NCBI GenBank assembly: GCA_963974475.1
Contig: CAXBCR010000007.1
Location: forward strand, 1 to 64,000
DNA length: 64,000 bases
Reading direction: 5' to 3'
From: CAJXZP01 sp963974475
Lineage (GTDB): Bacteria; Bacteroidota; Bacteroidia; Flavobacteriales_G; Salibacteraceae
A model generated the notes under the pieces. The model was not told where the DNA came from. It saw only the letters and a list, made by a program, of their open reading frames with translations, and searched no databases. The position numbers and the translations under genes are program-made. This document shows, piece after piece, positions 43,699 to 51,641 of this stretch (position 1 is the first letter of the stretch; every line of letters begins with the position of its first letter).

Positions 43699-45660
43699 AT
43701 GAGAAATTTGAACCCCAAACCAATCATATTAGTGTGGTCGGTGCTACTTTTTATAGCATCCAATTCATTGCGCGTTTGCGCTATGCCTCAGAATGAAACG
43801 GATAGTATTTTGCAAGAAATAGAAGCGCTTAAACATGCCAACACCATAGACTCAATGTATGCGCAATTGCAGTATGATGTAGCAATGAAATTCTTTGAAA
43901 AAGAAGATTATAAATCGGCTGTAACCCACGCTGAAATTGCTTTAAAATCAACCCCAATAGGCTCAGAACAATCCTTTAAAATTCATAATTCACTAGGTAG
44001 TTTTTATTTAAACGAGGATCGGTATGTAAAATCGCTTGAAGCTTTTAAAAAGGCCATGCAAATTGCCATTGATTTAGGTGACCCTATAAAACAGGGAATT
44101 GTTCACTACAACCTATCCACACATTATGATTATACAAAGAATAGAGAATTATCCTTTGAGCATTTAAAAAAGGCTTATGATTTAATGATTGAAGCCGGGG
44201 ATACAACAAAAACGGTGTATTTATTAAATGCAATGGCCACCTTCGACCGCCAGTCCGGTGATTATGATAAAGCAAATGAAAGGCTTACCACCGCTTTAGA
44301 TTTAGCACTCCAATATGGCGATTCATTTCTTATATCAACTACTTATACCAACTCAGCCAATTTTTATTTATCCCAAAAAGACACCATCCATGCACTAAAA
44401 CTTTTGAAGATGTCTTATGCCATTGATAAGGTTTCAGGAAATCATGCCAACAACACCATTGTAACTTACAATATAGCTCGTATTTACAACTATATTGGGC
44501 AAAAGGATAGTGCCATATACTATTACAATGTAGCCAAAAAGCATGCAGAAAACGGACACAAATTGAACCATTTAGAGGTTATCAACACCCAGTTATTTGA
44601 CCTCTATTATAAGCAAGGTAAATACGATACATTACCCGTTATTTTTAATAATTACAAACATGTTGCAGACTCTATCCTATCTAAAGAAAACTTACAAAAA
44701 TATGCAGAAGCCCAGAATGCCATTGAACTAATGACCAGCCAACAAGAATTAGAATTGATACAAATTAATCAACAAAACAATAGGCAACGACTTATCATAA
44801 TATCCTTAATTGTAATACTTCTCGTAATTGTTCTCATTGGGTCGGTAATAGCCCGAAACAATTTGCAAAAACAAAAAGATGTTTCTGAGACCTTATACCG
44901 AAAAACAAAACTTCAAAAACTAAAGATTGAAAAACAACAAGATGAATTGATTAAAACCAATCTGACGCTAGAGACGAATGCTAAATCTAAAGACAGAATA
45001 ATGAGTCTTCTTGCCCATGATTTACGAACTCCATTTTCCTCTATTCATAGTTTAAATCACCTAATTCGGGTAACGGGAGATTTAACCGAAAAGCAATTGG
45101 AATTTTTAGAAACCTCCAACAAAGTGGTTATTGGTGGATTGGATTTAATATCAGATATATTGAATATTTACAAGTTAGAGCACTTAGACCAATTTGAATT
45201 GGATACCATTAATATATCCCGTTTAATCGAAAACTCAATTGAAAAAATTACTCCGATTACAACGGTGAAAAATCAAACCATTTCTACCGAATTAGATGAC
45301 GATTTGGAATTCTTAACCAATAGAGAAATGATACAAAGTGCTATTGATAATTTACTTTCAAATGCATCTAAATATTCAGAAAATGGAACAGAAATTAAGC
45401 TTTGGGTTAGCATTGAAAAAGACACTTTAACCATCAAAATAATGGATAAAGGACTAGGATTTACCCAAGAGGAAAAATCTAGTATTTTCGAACGATTTAA
45501 TAAATTCACCCGATCATCTATCAGCAGTGAACAATCTACAGGGCTTGGGCTATTTTTAGTTAAAGGATTTGTAGAAAAATTAAATGGTACCATTTCCGTA
45601 GAATCAGAAATTGGAAAAGGCTCTACTTTCACTCTCGTTTTTAAAAAAATAAAAGAATAA
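43699..45660 (+). CDS. TPR-containing membrane sensor histidine kinase
   Basis: A 653-residue kinase. A signal/anchor lies near 9-22 and about six TPR repeats at 50-340, probably periplasmic. A membrane helix (about 365-387, IIISLIVILLVIVLIGSVIA) and a coiled coil follow. The HisKA domain has His440 in SLLAHDLRTPFSS. The ATPase domain carries N box DNLLSNASKYSENG, G1 DKGLGF and G2 TGLGLFLV. No response regulator is adjacent. The acylase-family gene begins 3 nt after its stop, so both are made from one mRNA. Confidence 0.92.
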   Translation: MRNLNPKPIILVWSVLLFIASNSLRVCAMPQNETDSILQEIEALKHANTIDSMYAQLQYDVAMKFFEKEDYKSAVTHAEIALKSTPIGSEQSFKIHNSLGSFYLNEDRYVKSLEAFKKAMQIAIDLGDPIKQGIVHYNLSTHYDYTKNRELSFEHLKKAYDLMIEAGDTTKTVYLLNAMATFDRQSGDYDKANERLTTALDLALQYGDSFLISTTYTNSANFYLSQKDTIHALKLLKMSYAIDKVSGNHANNTIVTYNIARIYNYIGQKDSAIYYYNVAKKHAENGHKLNHLEVINTQLFDLYYKQGKYDTLPVIFNNYKHVADSILSKENLQKYAEAQNAIELMTSQQELELIQINQQNNRQRLIIISLIVILLVIVLIGSVIARNNLQKQKDVSETLYRKTKLQKLKIEKQQDELIKTNLTLETNAKSKDRIMSLLAHDLRTPFSSIHSLNHLIRVTGDLTEKQLEFLETSNKVVIGGLDLISDILNIYKLEHLDQFELDTINISRLIENSIEKITPITTVKNQTISTELDDDLEFLTNREMIQSAIDNLLSNASKYSENGTEIKLWVSIEKDTLTIKIMDKGLGFTQEEKSSIFERFNKFTRSSISSEQSTGLGLFLVKGFVEKLNGTISVESEIGKGSTFTLVFKKIKE

Positions 45661-45663
45661 TTT

Positions 45664-48048
45664 ATGAAAAAAATTTTCATCGCACTATTTACAATTCTTA
45701 TTATTAGCGTTTTAGGAGGTTATGGTTATTTAAAATCCACTGTAAAAAGTTACAACCAAGAAATTAAACTATCCAATTTAGAGAATCCGGCTGAGGTTGT
45801 TTTTGATAGTTACGGGATTCCGCATATTTACGCGCAATCCAATGCCGATGCATTTAGAATGTTAGGTTATGTACAAGCAAGCGACCGACTTTTTCAAATG
45901 GAAATACTTCGAAGAATTGGTTCGGGTAGATTAAGCGAAATTTTGGGCGAAAAAACCATCGAATTAGACAAGTATATTAGAACCGTTGGATTAAATGAAA
46001 ATGCCATGCGTGCAGCTGCTGCATTTGAAAAAGATGCACCGGAAGATGTAAAGCAAAATGTGCATGCATTTTTGGAAGGATTTAACCAATACATTAGTGA
46101 AAATGGTACTCCTATAGAATTTAAAATAATTGGAATAGAAAAATCGGAATTTACATTAACCGACATTTACCGAATTTTGGGATACATGGGATTTGGATTT
46201 TCTATGGAGCTTCAAAACGAGCCTATTTTTAACTGGATTAATACTAATTTGGGTAACCAATACATGACTGATTTAGCGGTAGATTATAACTCTCCTAATG
46301 CTAAAATAACGACTCAAAACACAGAGGAGTCCGCTATAGACACCACCGATTATACTGCCATTTCTGAACATGTAAGTGCTATTTTGGAAGAGCTTCCTGT
46401 TCCAATATTTTACGGTTCAAATTCATGGGTAATTTCCGGAAATAAAACCAAATCGGGTAAGGTGTTATTTGCCAACGATACCCACATTGGGTTTTCGCAA
46501 CCTTCGGTATGGTATGAGGCGCATATAGAAACGCCTGATTTAAAATTATACGGAAACTTCCTTTCGGGTATCCCTTATCCGCTGGTGGGACACAATATGC
46601 ATCATTCATGGGGATTAACTATTTTTCCAGCCGATGCCACGGATTTATATTCGGAAACAATAAAAGAGGATAAAGTTTTATACAAAAACGAATGGGTTGA
46701 ACTTCAAACTAGAGAAGAAACCATTATTGTGAAAGGTAAAGATCCCATTAAATTCTCGGTTACTTCTACCCCACACGGACCAATTATTAGTGGTTTGGCC
46801 AAGTTTGATGAAGATTTAAAAAACCCTGTTTCCATGTGGTTTGTAGCTAATCATGTAACGGATAAAAAACTAATGGCTATTGCCAGATTATCTACATCTA
46901 CAAAATTTGAAGATCTAGAAAAGTCAGCGCGTGAAATAGATTCACCTGGGCTAAATATAATGTATGGCGATGTAGATGGAAACATCGGTTGGTTTGGTTC
47001 AGCTAAATTGATTAAACGCCCCTCGCATGTACAACCCAAATTGGTGCTAGATGGTGCATCAGGAAAGGATGATAATTTAGGTTTTTATGATTTTAAGGAT
47101 AACCCTCGCAATATCAATCCTGACAATGGTTTTGTAGTTTCTGCAAATAACCAACCGGATTCTATTAACGGAATTCTACATCCGGGATATTATTACGCTG
47201 GAGCTAGATATAAATCAATTTCAGAAGCTATCTCACAAAAAGATGATTGGGATATTGAGTCGATGAAAAAACTTGTGATGAGTGATAAATCTCCCATTTA
47301 TCCTGATAATATAAAAGTAATTGCCTCGGTACTACACCCCAATACAGATGAAGAAAAAGCCGCCTTGGAAACTCTTCTTCAATGGGATGGAACTCATGAT
47401 GTAAATGAAGTGGGCCCAACTATCTATTACAAAATGATGTACCACATATTAGAAATGACGATGCAAGATGAAATTGGAGATAGAAGATTTAATGCCTTTT
47501 TGCAAACTACGGTTTACCTACATACTATTGGACCACTAATTAGAAATAAAAATTCGGTTTGGTGGGATGATAAAAAAACGGATATGTTGGAAACAAGAGA
47601 AGAGATTTTTAACCGGGCATTTTCTAAATCTATCACTGAGCTTCAAGCACAATTAGGAAACGAGATTACCAAGTGGAATTGGAATAAAGTGCATTTTATT
47701 GAGCACACTCATGCCATCGGCCGCCAAGAACCAATGGATAAGATTTTTAATGTTGGTCCATTCCCTGCAGGTGGTGGTGAGGAAGTAATTAATAAAATTG
47801 CCTTTACACCTAATCCAAATGGGGTTTATAAATCTCGTTCTGGCCCAGCCATGCGGATTCTATTGGATTTTTCAGATATCGAAAATTCGGTTAGTATTAA
47901 CCCAACTGGTTCTTCCGGTAATTTTATGAATCCACATTATGATGACCAAGCCATGATGTTTGTAAATGGTCAATTTCGTAAGCAGAAAATGGTTAAAACC
48001 GATATTCTAGATGGTAAGGAAGGAATCTGGAGTTTTGTAGCTAAGTAA
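45664..48048 (+). CDS. Penicillin acylase-family Ntn hydrolase
   Basis: A 794-residue amidase of the penicillin/acyl-homoserine lactone acylase family. A membrane or signal segment (about 3-22) is followed by an alpha chain with ASDRLFQMEILRRIGSGRLSE. The cleavage site Gly251|Ser252 (FYGSNSWVISG) exposes the catalytic N-terminal Ser of the beta chain. FANDTHIGFSQPSVWYEAHI and NMHHSWGLT are substrate-pocket blocks. It probably acts in the periplasm or outside. Substrates could be beta-lactams, acyl-homoserine lactones or peptides. It is coupled to a sensor kinase gene. Confidence 0.92.
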   Translation: MKKIFIALFTILIISVLGGYGYLKSTVKSYNQEIKLSNLENPAEVVFDSYGIPHIYAQSNADAFRMLGYVQASDRLFQMEILRRIGSGRLSEILGEKTIELDKYIRTVGLNENAMRAAAAFEKDAPEDVKQNVHAFLEGFNQYISENGTPIEFKIIGIEKSEFTLTDIYRILGYMGFGFSMELQNEPIFNWINTNLGNQYMTDLAVDYNSPNAKITTQNTEESAIDTTDYTAISEHVSAILEELPVPIFYGSNSWVISGNKTKSGKVLFANDTHIGFSQPSVWYEAHIETPDLKLYGNFLSGIPYPLVGHNMHHSWGLTIFPADATDLYSETIKEDKVLYKNEWVELQTREETIIVKGKDPIKFSVTSTPHGPIISGLAKFDEDLKNPVSMWFVANHVTDKKLMAIARLSTSTKFEDLEKSAREIDSPGLNIMYGDVDGNIGWFGSAKLIKRPSHVQPKLVLDGASGKDDNLGFYDFKDNPRNINPDNGFVVSANNQPDSINGILHPGYYYAGARYKSISEAISQKDDWDIESMKKLVMSDKSPIYPDNIKVIASVLHPNTDEEKAALETLLQWDGTHDVNEVGPTIYYKMMYHILEMTMQDEIGDRRFNAFLQTTVYLHTIGPLIRNKNSVWWDDKKTDMLETREEIFNRAFSKSITELQAQLGNEITKWNWNKVHFIEHTHAIGRQEPMDKIFNVGPFPAGGGEEVINKIAFTPNPNGVYKSRSGPAMRILLDFSDIENSVSINPTGSSGNFMNPHYDDQAMMFVNGQFRKQKMVKTDILDGKEGIWSFVAK

Positions 48049-48683
48049 AGTACGGGTGTTTTTCTTCCGAAATTTTCACGGATAATATGTGTAAATGTGC
48101 TTCTTATCCATTCATACATGGTAAAAATTTTTATTATGGAATTTACATTCTAAATTTTCTAGATTGGAAAATTAATAACCAATTTAGAAAATATTAGCAA
48201 AGGGTTCCATGGGTACGCGGATTTATAACCACTGTAAATGTGCTATTTATAATACATCCAAGTGACTAAATTTTACGGTATTATTCTAATTCAATTGCAA
48301 AAACAGACTAAATAATTCTGGCCTTCCTATTTCAACCCGGGGAGCATTTTAAAAATGCAGATTTTAAGAATAAGATTTCATTTTAAGGATTATAAATGTG
48401 TATTAAGTTTTTATTTCCCAAAAAATTATTCCTTCTATGCTTAAAATTTCTACCAGTTTATCAAGATATTAAAAAAATCTATAAAAATTGATTTGCGCGT
48501 AATGTTCGGTATTTCAATCAATTACAAACCATTAACCGACAGTAACCGTTTACAAACGACTAGTAAACGTTTATCAACCGACTAAAATTTGTTGGGTATT
48601 CAATATTTGCATCGTCAAACAATTTCGACAACAGCTGTAAAGATTTTAAAATTTATCTCAATTATTTATTTAAAACAAACATC
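48049..48683. other. Intergenic region upstream of ssb (635 bp)
   Basis: A/T-rich, no open frame of note. It holds a weak hairpin GGATAA...TTATCC (48080-48109), a G-rich patch near 48340 and a cluster of CGTTTAC/AACCGAC repeats (48534-48582) close to ssb. AATATTTG near 48604 is a near-match to the -7 box. Confidence 0.55.
48534..48582. promoter_or_regulatory. Repeat cluster upstream of ssb, possible operator
   Basis: CGTTTAC (48547-48553) and GTAAACG (48563-48569) form an inverted repeat around AAACGACTA. AACCGAC occurs on both sides (about 48534 and 48576). The arrangement suggests a protein-binding site controlling ssb. Confidence 0.4.
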
Positions 48684-49019
48684 ATGAACAATTTAAAAAA
48701 CAAAGTACAATTAATAGGTCGTTTAGGTCAAAATCCAGAAATCAAGTATTTTGAAGGAGGCAAGAAATTAGCCGTGTTTTCAATGGCTACTAATGAAGCC
48801 TTTAAAAATAAGAAAGGAGAAACCGTAGACCATACCACTTGGCACAAAGTAATTGCTTGGGGAAACACTGCAAGCATTCTTGAAAAATACGTTACCAAAG
48901 GGCAGGAAATACTTGTTAACGGTAAACTCCAAAATAAGACCTATGATGACAAAAATGGGGTAACCCATTACATAACAGAAATTATGGCAAACGAAATTCA
49001 AATGTTTGGAAGAGCTTAA
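48684..49019 (+). CDS. ssb: Single-stranded DNA-binding protein, short form
   Basis: OB-fold SSB of 111 residues: NKVQLIGRLGQNPEIKYFEGGKKLAVFSMAT, WHKVIAWGNTASILEKYVTKGQEILVNGKL and YITEIMANEIQMFG. It stops right after the OB fold and lacks the disordered tail with the acidic DDDIPF-type tip that recruits partners. It is therefore likely a second, specialised SSB. It stands alone after a long regulatory gap. Confidence 0.93.
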   Translation: MNNLKNKVQLIGRLGQNPEIKYFEGGKKLAVFSMATNEAFKNKKGETVDHTTWHKVIAWGNTASILEKYVTKGQEILVNGKLQNKTYDDKNGVTHYITEIMANEIQMFGRA

Positions 49020-49131
49020 TCTGTTGTTTATTATAAAAGAGTTAATTCAAAACGAGAAAGATTTCCAAATAATAGGTATATGTATGGAAATCCAAAGCCA
49101 TTTAGTTATTACGGGTAAAAATTACCGTCAA

Positions 49132-49175
49132 AAAAAAACCACAAATTCTATTTCTAAAGAATCTGTGGTTTTTTA
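49132..49175. terminator. Bidirectional terminator between ssb and tryptophan dioxygenase
   Basis: AAACCACAAATTCT and AGAATCTGTGGTTT pair as a 14-base stem with one mismatch around an eight-base loop, flanked by A and T tracts on both sides. It serves two convergent genes. Confidence 0.85.
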
Positions 49176-49193
49176 AAATTCTGAAAAATCTAT

Positions 49194-50150
49194 TTACTTA
49201 ATCTTTGCATATCCGTCTAAATTGGTAACTCCCCAACCTTCAAGTTCTTCTTCGCTCCATAATCCTGGAAAAAAGATTCTTCTTTGATATTTGGGATGCA
49301 TGTATTTTTGCCAAGGACTGCCTCCTGTAGCTTCCCCATCCCCTAAATAGGCTTTGGCAGCTTCTAAATGGTGCATAGTCCAATTCACATTCACCGTATG
49401 ATCATAATGACGCATGGCATTAATCAATTCCTTATTTTCCTGATCCTTTTGAGGCAACGATTTGAATTTGGTCCATAAATTCATGGTATTGTAATCTTTC
49501 ATGAACGTAATGAACTCTTCAAAATATTTATCCTCAAAATTTGAAAGAAGTTTACTTTTTGCGCCAGTTACAAAATCTTTTCCTGCGGCTTGCCAATATA
49601 AATGTTCGTACGCATGCTCAAAAGGAGTATCTCTATCAATGGTAGCTCTGAATCGGTTATCAATTAGATTAATCAATTCCGTAGAAGCAAATTCTATTTT
49701 TCGATACTGCGCACTTTGAAAACCAGATGCTGGAGTCAAGGTATCTCTAAACTTCATATATTGCTCCTTCTCCATTCCAAGCGCCATGATATCAAATGAA
49801 TTGGAAAGCATGTCAAAATACCTACTAATACGTCCCAAATGCATTGCAAATTTTTGGGCCGTAATTTCACCTACCTCTGAAACCTGTGAAATTTCCCACA
49901 GAATCATTTTAAACAACAATTCATTTATTTGATGATACATTATGAACACCATTTCATCTGGTAATTGGGTACGCTGAGTTTGCAAACCCAATAATGCATC
50001 CACTTGAGCAAAATCCCAATAAGTCATAGGTTCGGCATGTAACAGCCCTGATAAATGAACATCGGGATCTTGACCCATGTCCTTATATTTTTTATCAATT
50101 GCCTCTAAAAGTTCTTCTCTTGTCATTTTCCATTTTATTTGAGATTGCAA
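49194..50150 (-). CDS. kynA: Tryptophan 2,3-dioxygenase
   Basis: Haem enzyme of 318 residues that opens the indole ring of tryptophan to N-formylkynurenine, the first step of the kynurenine pathway. Family blocks are MTYWDFAQVDALLGLQTQRT, DEMVFIMYHQINELLFKMILWEI, GRISRYFDMLSNSFDIM and SGFQSAQYRKIEFA. The haem His probably lies in NVNWTMHHLEAAK. Translation may begin at the ATG nine codons in (MTREELLEAI). No other kynurenine-pathway gene is in the window. The pathway gives formate on the next step. Confidence 0.93.
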   Translation of the reverse strand: MQSQIKWKMTREELLEAIDKKYKDMGQDPDVHLSGLLHAEPMTYWDFAQVDALLGLQTQRTQLPDEMVFIMYHQINELLFKMILWEISQVSEVGEITAQKFAMHLGRISRYFDMLSNSFDIMALGMEKEQYMKFRDTLTPASGFQSAQYRKIEFASTELINLIDNRFRATIDRDTPFEHAYEHLYWQAAGKDFVTGAKSKLLSNFEDKYFEEFITFMKDYNTMNLWTKFKSLPQKDQENKELINAMRHYDHTVNVNWTMHHLEAAKAYLGDGEATGGSPWQKYMHPKYQRRIFFPGLWSEEELEGWGVTNLDGYAKIK

Positions 50151-50294
50151 TATAATTCTCGTGTGGCTAAATCAAGAATTAAAACCACGTGATTTTTATC
50201 AGCTTTATTTGGGGGGCCATAATTACACTATAAATATTTTTTGTCAAATAAACTGTCATAAACAAAAACAAAAAGAACACTTTTGCCGACTCCA

Positions 50295-51629
50295 ATGAAA
50301 ACATTAGACACTTCCATAAAAGGCATATTGAAAGTTACCACACCGCTCGTAATATCTGGTGTTGCCATGAACTTGGTGGGTGTAATTGATATTATGCTAG
50401 TAGCCGGGTTGGGCGAAGCTGAAGTGGGCGGTACCGGAAACGGGCAAATTTTGTATGCCTTGTTATTTGTAATTGGTATGGGATTTACATCTGGCATGCA
50501 AATTATAATTGGTCGAAGAAACGGAGAACATGATTATCGTGCCATTGGGAGCCTATTTTATCAAGGATTTTATTTCGTCTTGTTTTTTGCTACTCTGCTA
50601 TTTCTATTTATACAACTATTTATTCCCTCTATTTTAGGTGGTTTATTCGATTCGGTAAATGTGGTAGAATATGCCACAATTTACATGAAAACGCGTGGTT
50701 ACGGCATTTTCTTCACCTTACTAAATCTGCTGTTTATTGGCTTTTTTGTAGGAATTACAAAGACCAATATTTTAGGCTATTTCACTCCCTTTATATCCGT
50801 ATTAAATATCGGTCTTGACTTAGCTTTAATCAATGGGTACGGACCATTCCCAGAAATGGGCGTAGAAGGAGCTGCCTTGGCATCAGTAATTTCTGAAGGT
50901 GCTGGAACCTTACTTTTTGTGATTTACACTTGGAAATATGTCGACCTTTCTAAATTTGGTTTACAAACTATCATTCCTTTTAATTGGACTCAAACCAAAG
51001 TAATTCTTGACGTCTCCTCTCCTATTATGTTGCAAAACGCAATCACCATTGGAGCTTGGTTTAGTTTCTTCACTTTCGTAGAACACCTTGGCGAACGGGC
51101 ACTGGCAATTTCTCAAATAATACGTGGAATTTATATGTTTGTGATGGTTCCTATTTTCTCCTTAGCAGATGCAACTAATACCTTTGTGAGTAATTTAATG
51201 GGAGAGAAAAACTTTGATAAAATAATCCCTTTATTATTAAAAACCATGGGATTAGGCTTTTTGGTAAACTTGTCTTTTTTCATTTTGGTAAGCTTTTATC
51301 CCGAGTTTTCGGTAAGCCTCTTTACAACCGATGCTTCCTTAGTCAAAGATGCAATGCCTCCATTAATGGTCATCACCTATTCCATGTTTGTTTTCACCTT
51401 AGCATTTTTACCATTTAGAGCTGTTTCGGGTACAGGAAACACATTAACAGCATTGATTATTGAGTCTACCGGAGTAGCTATTTATCTGGTTTACACCTAC
51501 TACGTTGCCGTAATTGCCGAAATGGAATTATACGTGGTTTGGACCAGCGAATTCGTCTACTTTGGATTTATGTTAATTTTATCTGCAGGCTACCTTAAAT
51601 GGGGCAATTGGCGTGCTAGAGAAATTTAA
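50295..51629 (+). CDS. MATE-family efflux transporter
   Basis: Integral membrane antiporter of 444 residues with twelve predicted helices in two halves. TPLVISGVAMNLVGVIDIMLVAGLGEAEVGGTGNG opens the first half and SSPIMLQNAITIGAWFSFFTFVEHLG the second. PFRAVSGTGNTLTALIIE is the usual late block. MATE proteins export drugs or metabolites in exchange for Na+ or H+. The TTG at 50283 is less likely than the ATG at 50295. It diverges from the tryptophan dioxygenase gene. Confidence 0.9.
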   Translation: MKTLDTSIKGILKVTTPLVISGVAMNLVGVIDIMLVAGLGEAEVGGTGNGQILYALLFVIGMGFTSGMQIIIGRRNGEHDYRAIGSLFYQGFYFVLFFATLLFLFIQLFIPSILGGLFDSVNVVEYATIYMKTRGYGIFFTLLNLLFIGFFVGITKTNILGYFTPFISVLNIGLDLALINGYGPFPEMGVEGAALASVISEGAGTLLFVIYTWKYVDLSKFGLQTIIPFNWTQTKVILDVSSPIMLQNAITIGAWFSFFTFVEHLGERALAISQIIRGIYMFVMVPIFSLADATNTFVSNLMGEKNFDKIIPLLLKTMGLGFLVNLSFFILVSFYPEFSVSLFTTDASLVKDAMPPLMVITYSMFVFTLAFLPFRAVSGTGNTLTALIIESTGVAIYLVYTYYVAVIAEMELYVVWTSEFVYFGFMLILSAGYLKWGNWRAREI

Positions 51630-51641
51630 AACTTCATTCAC

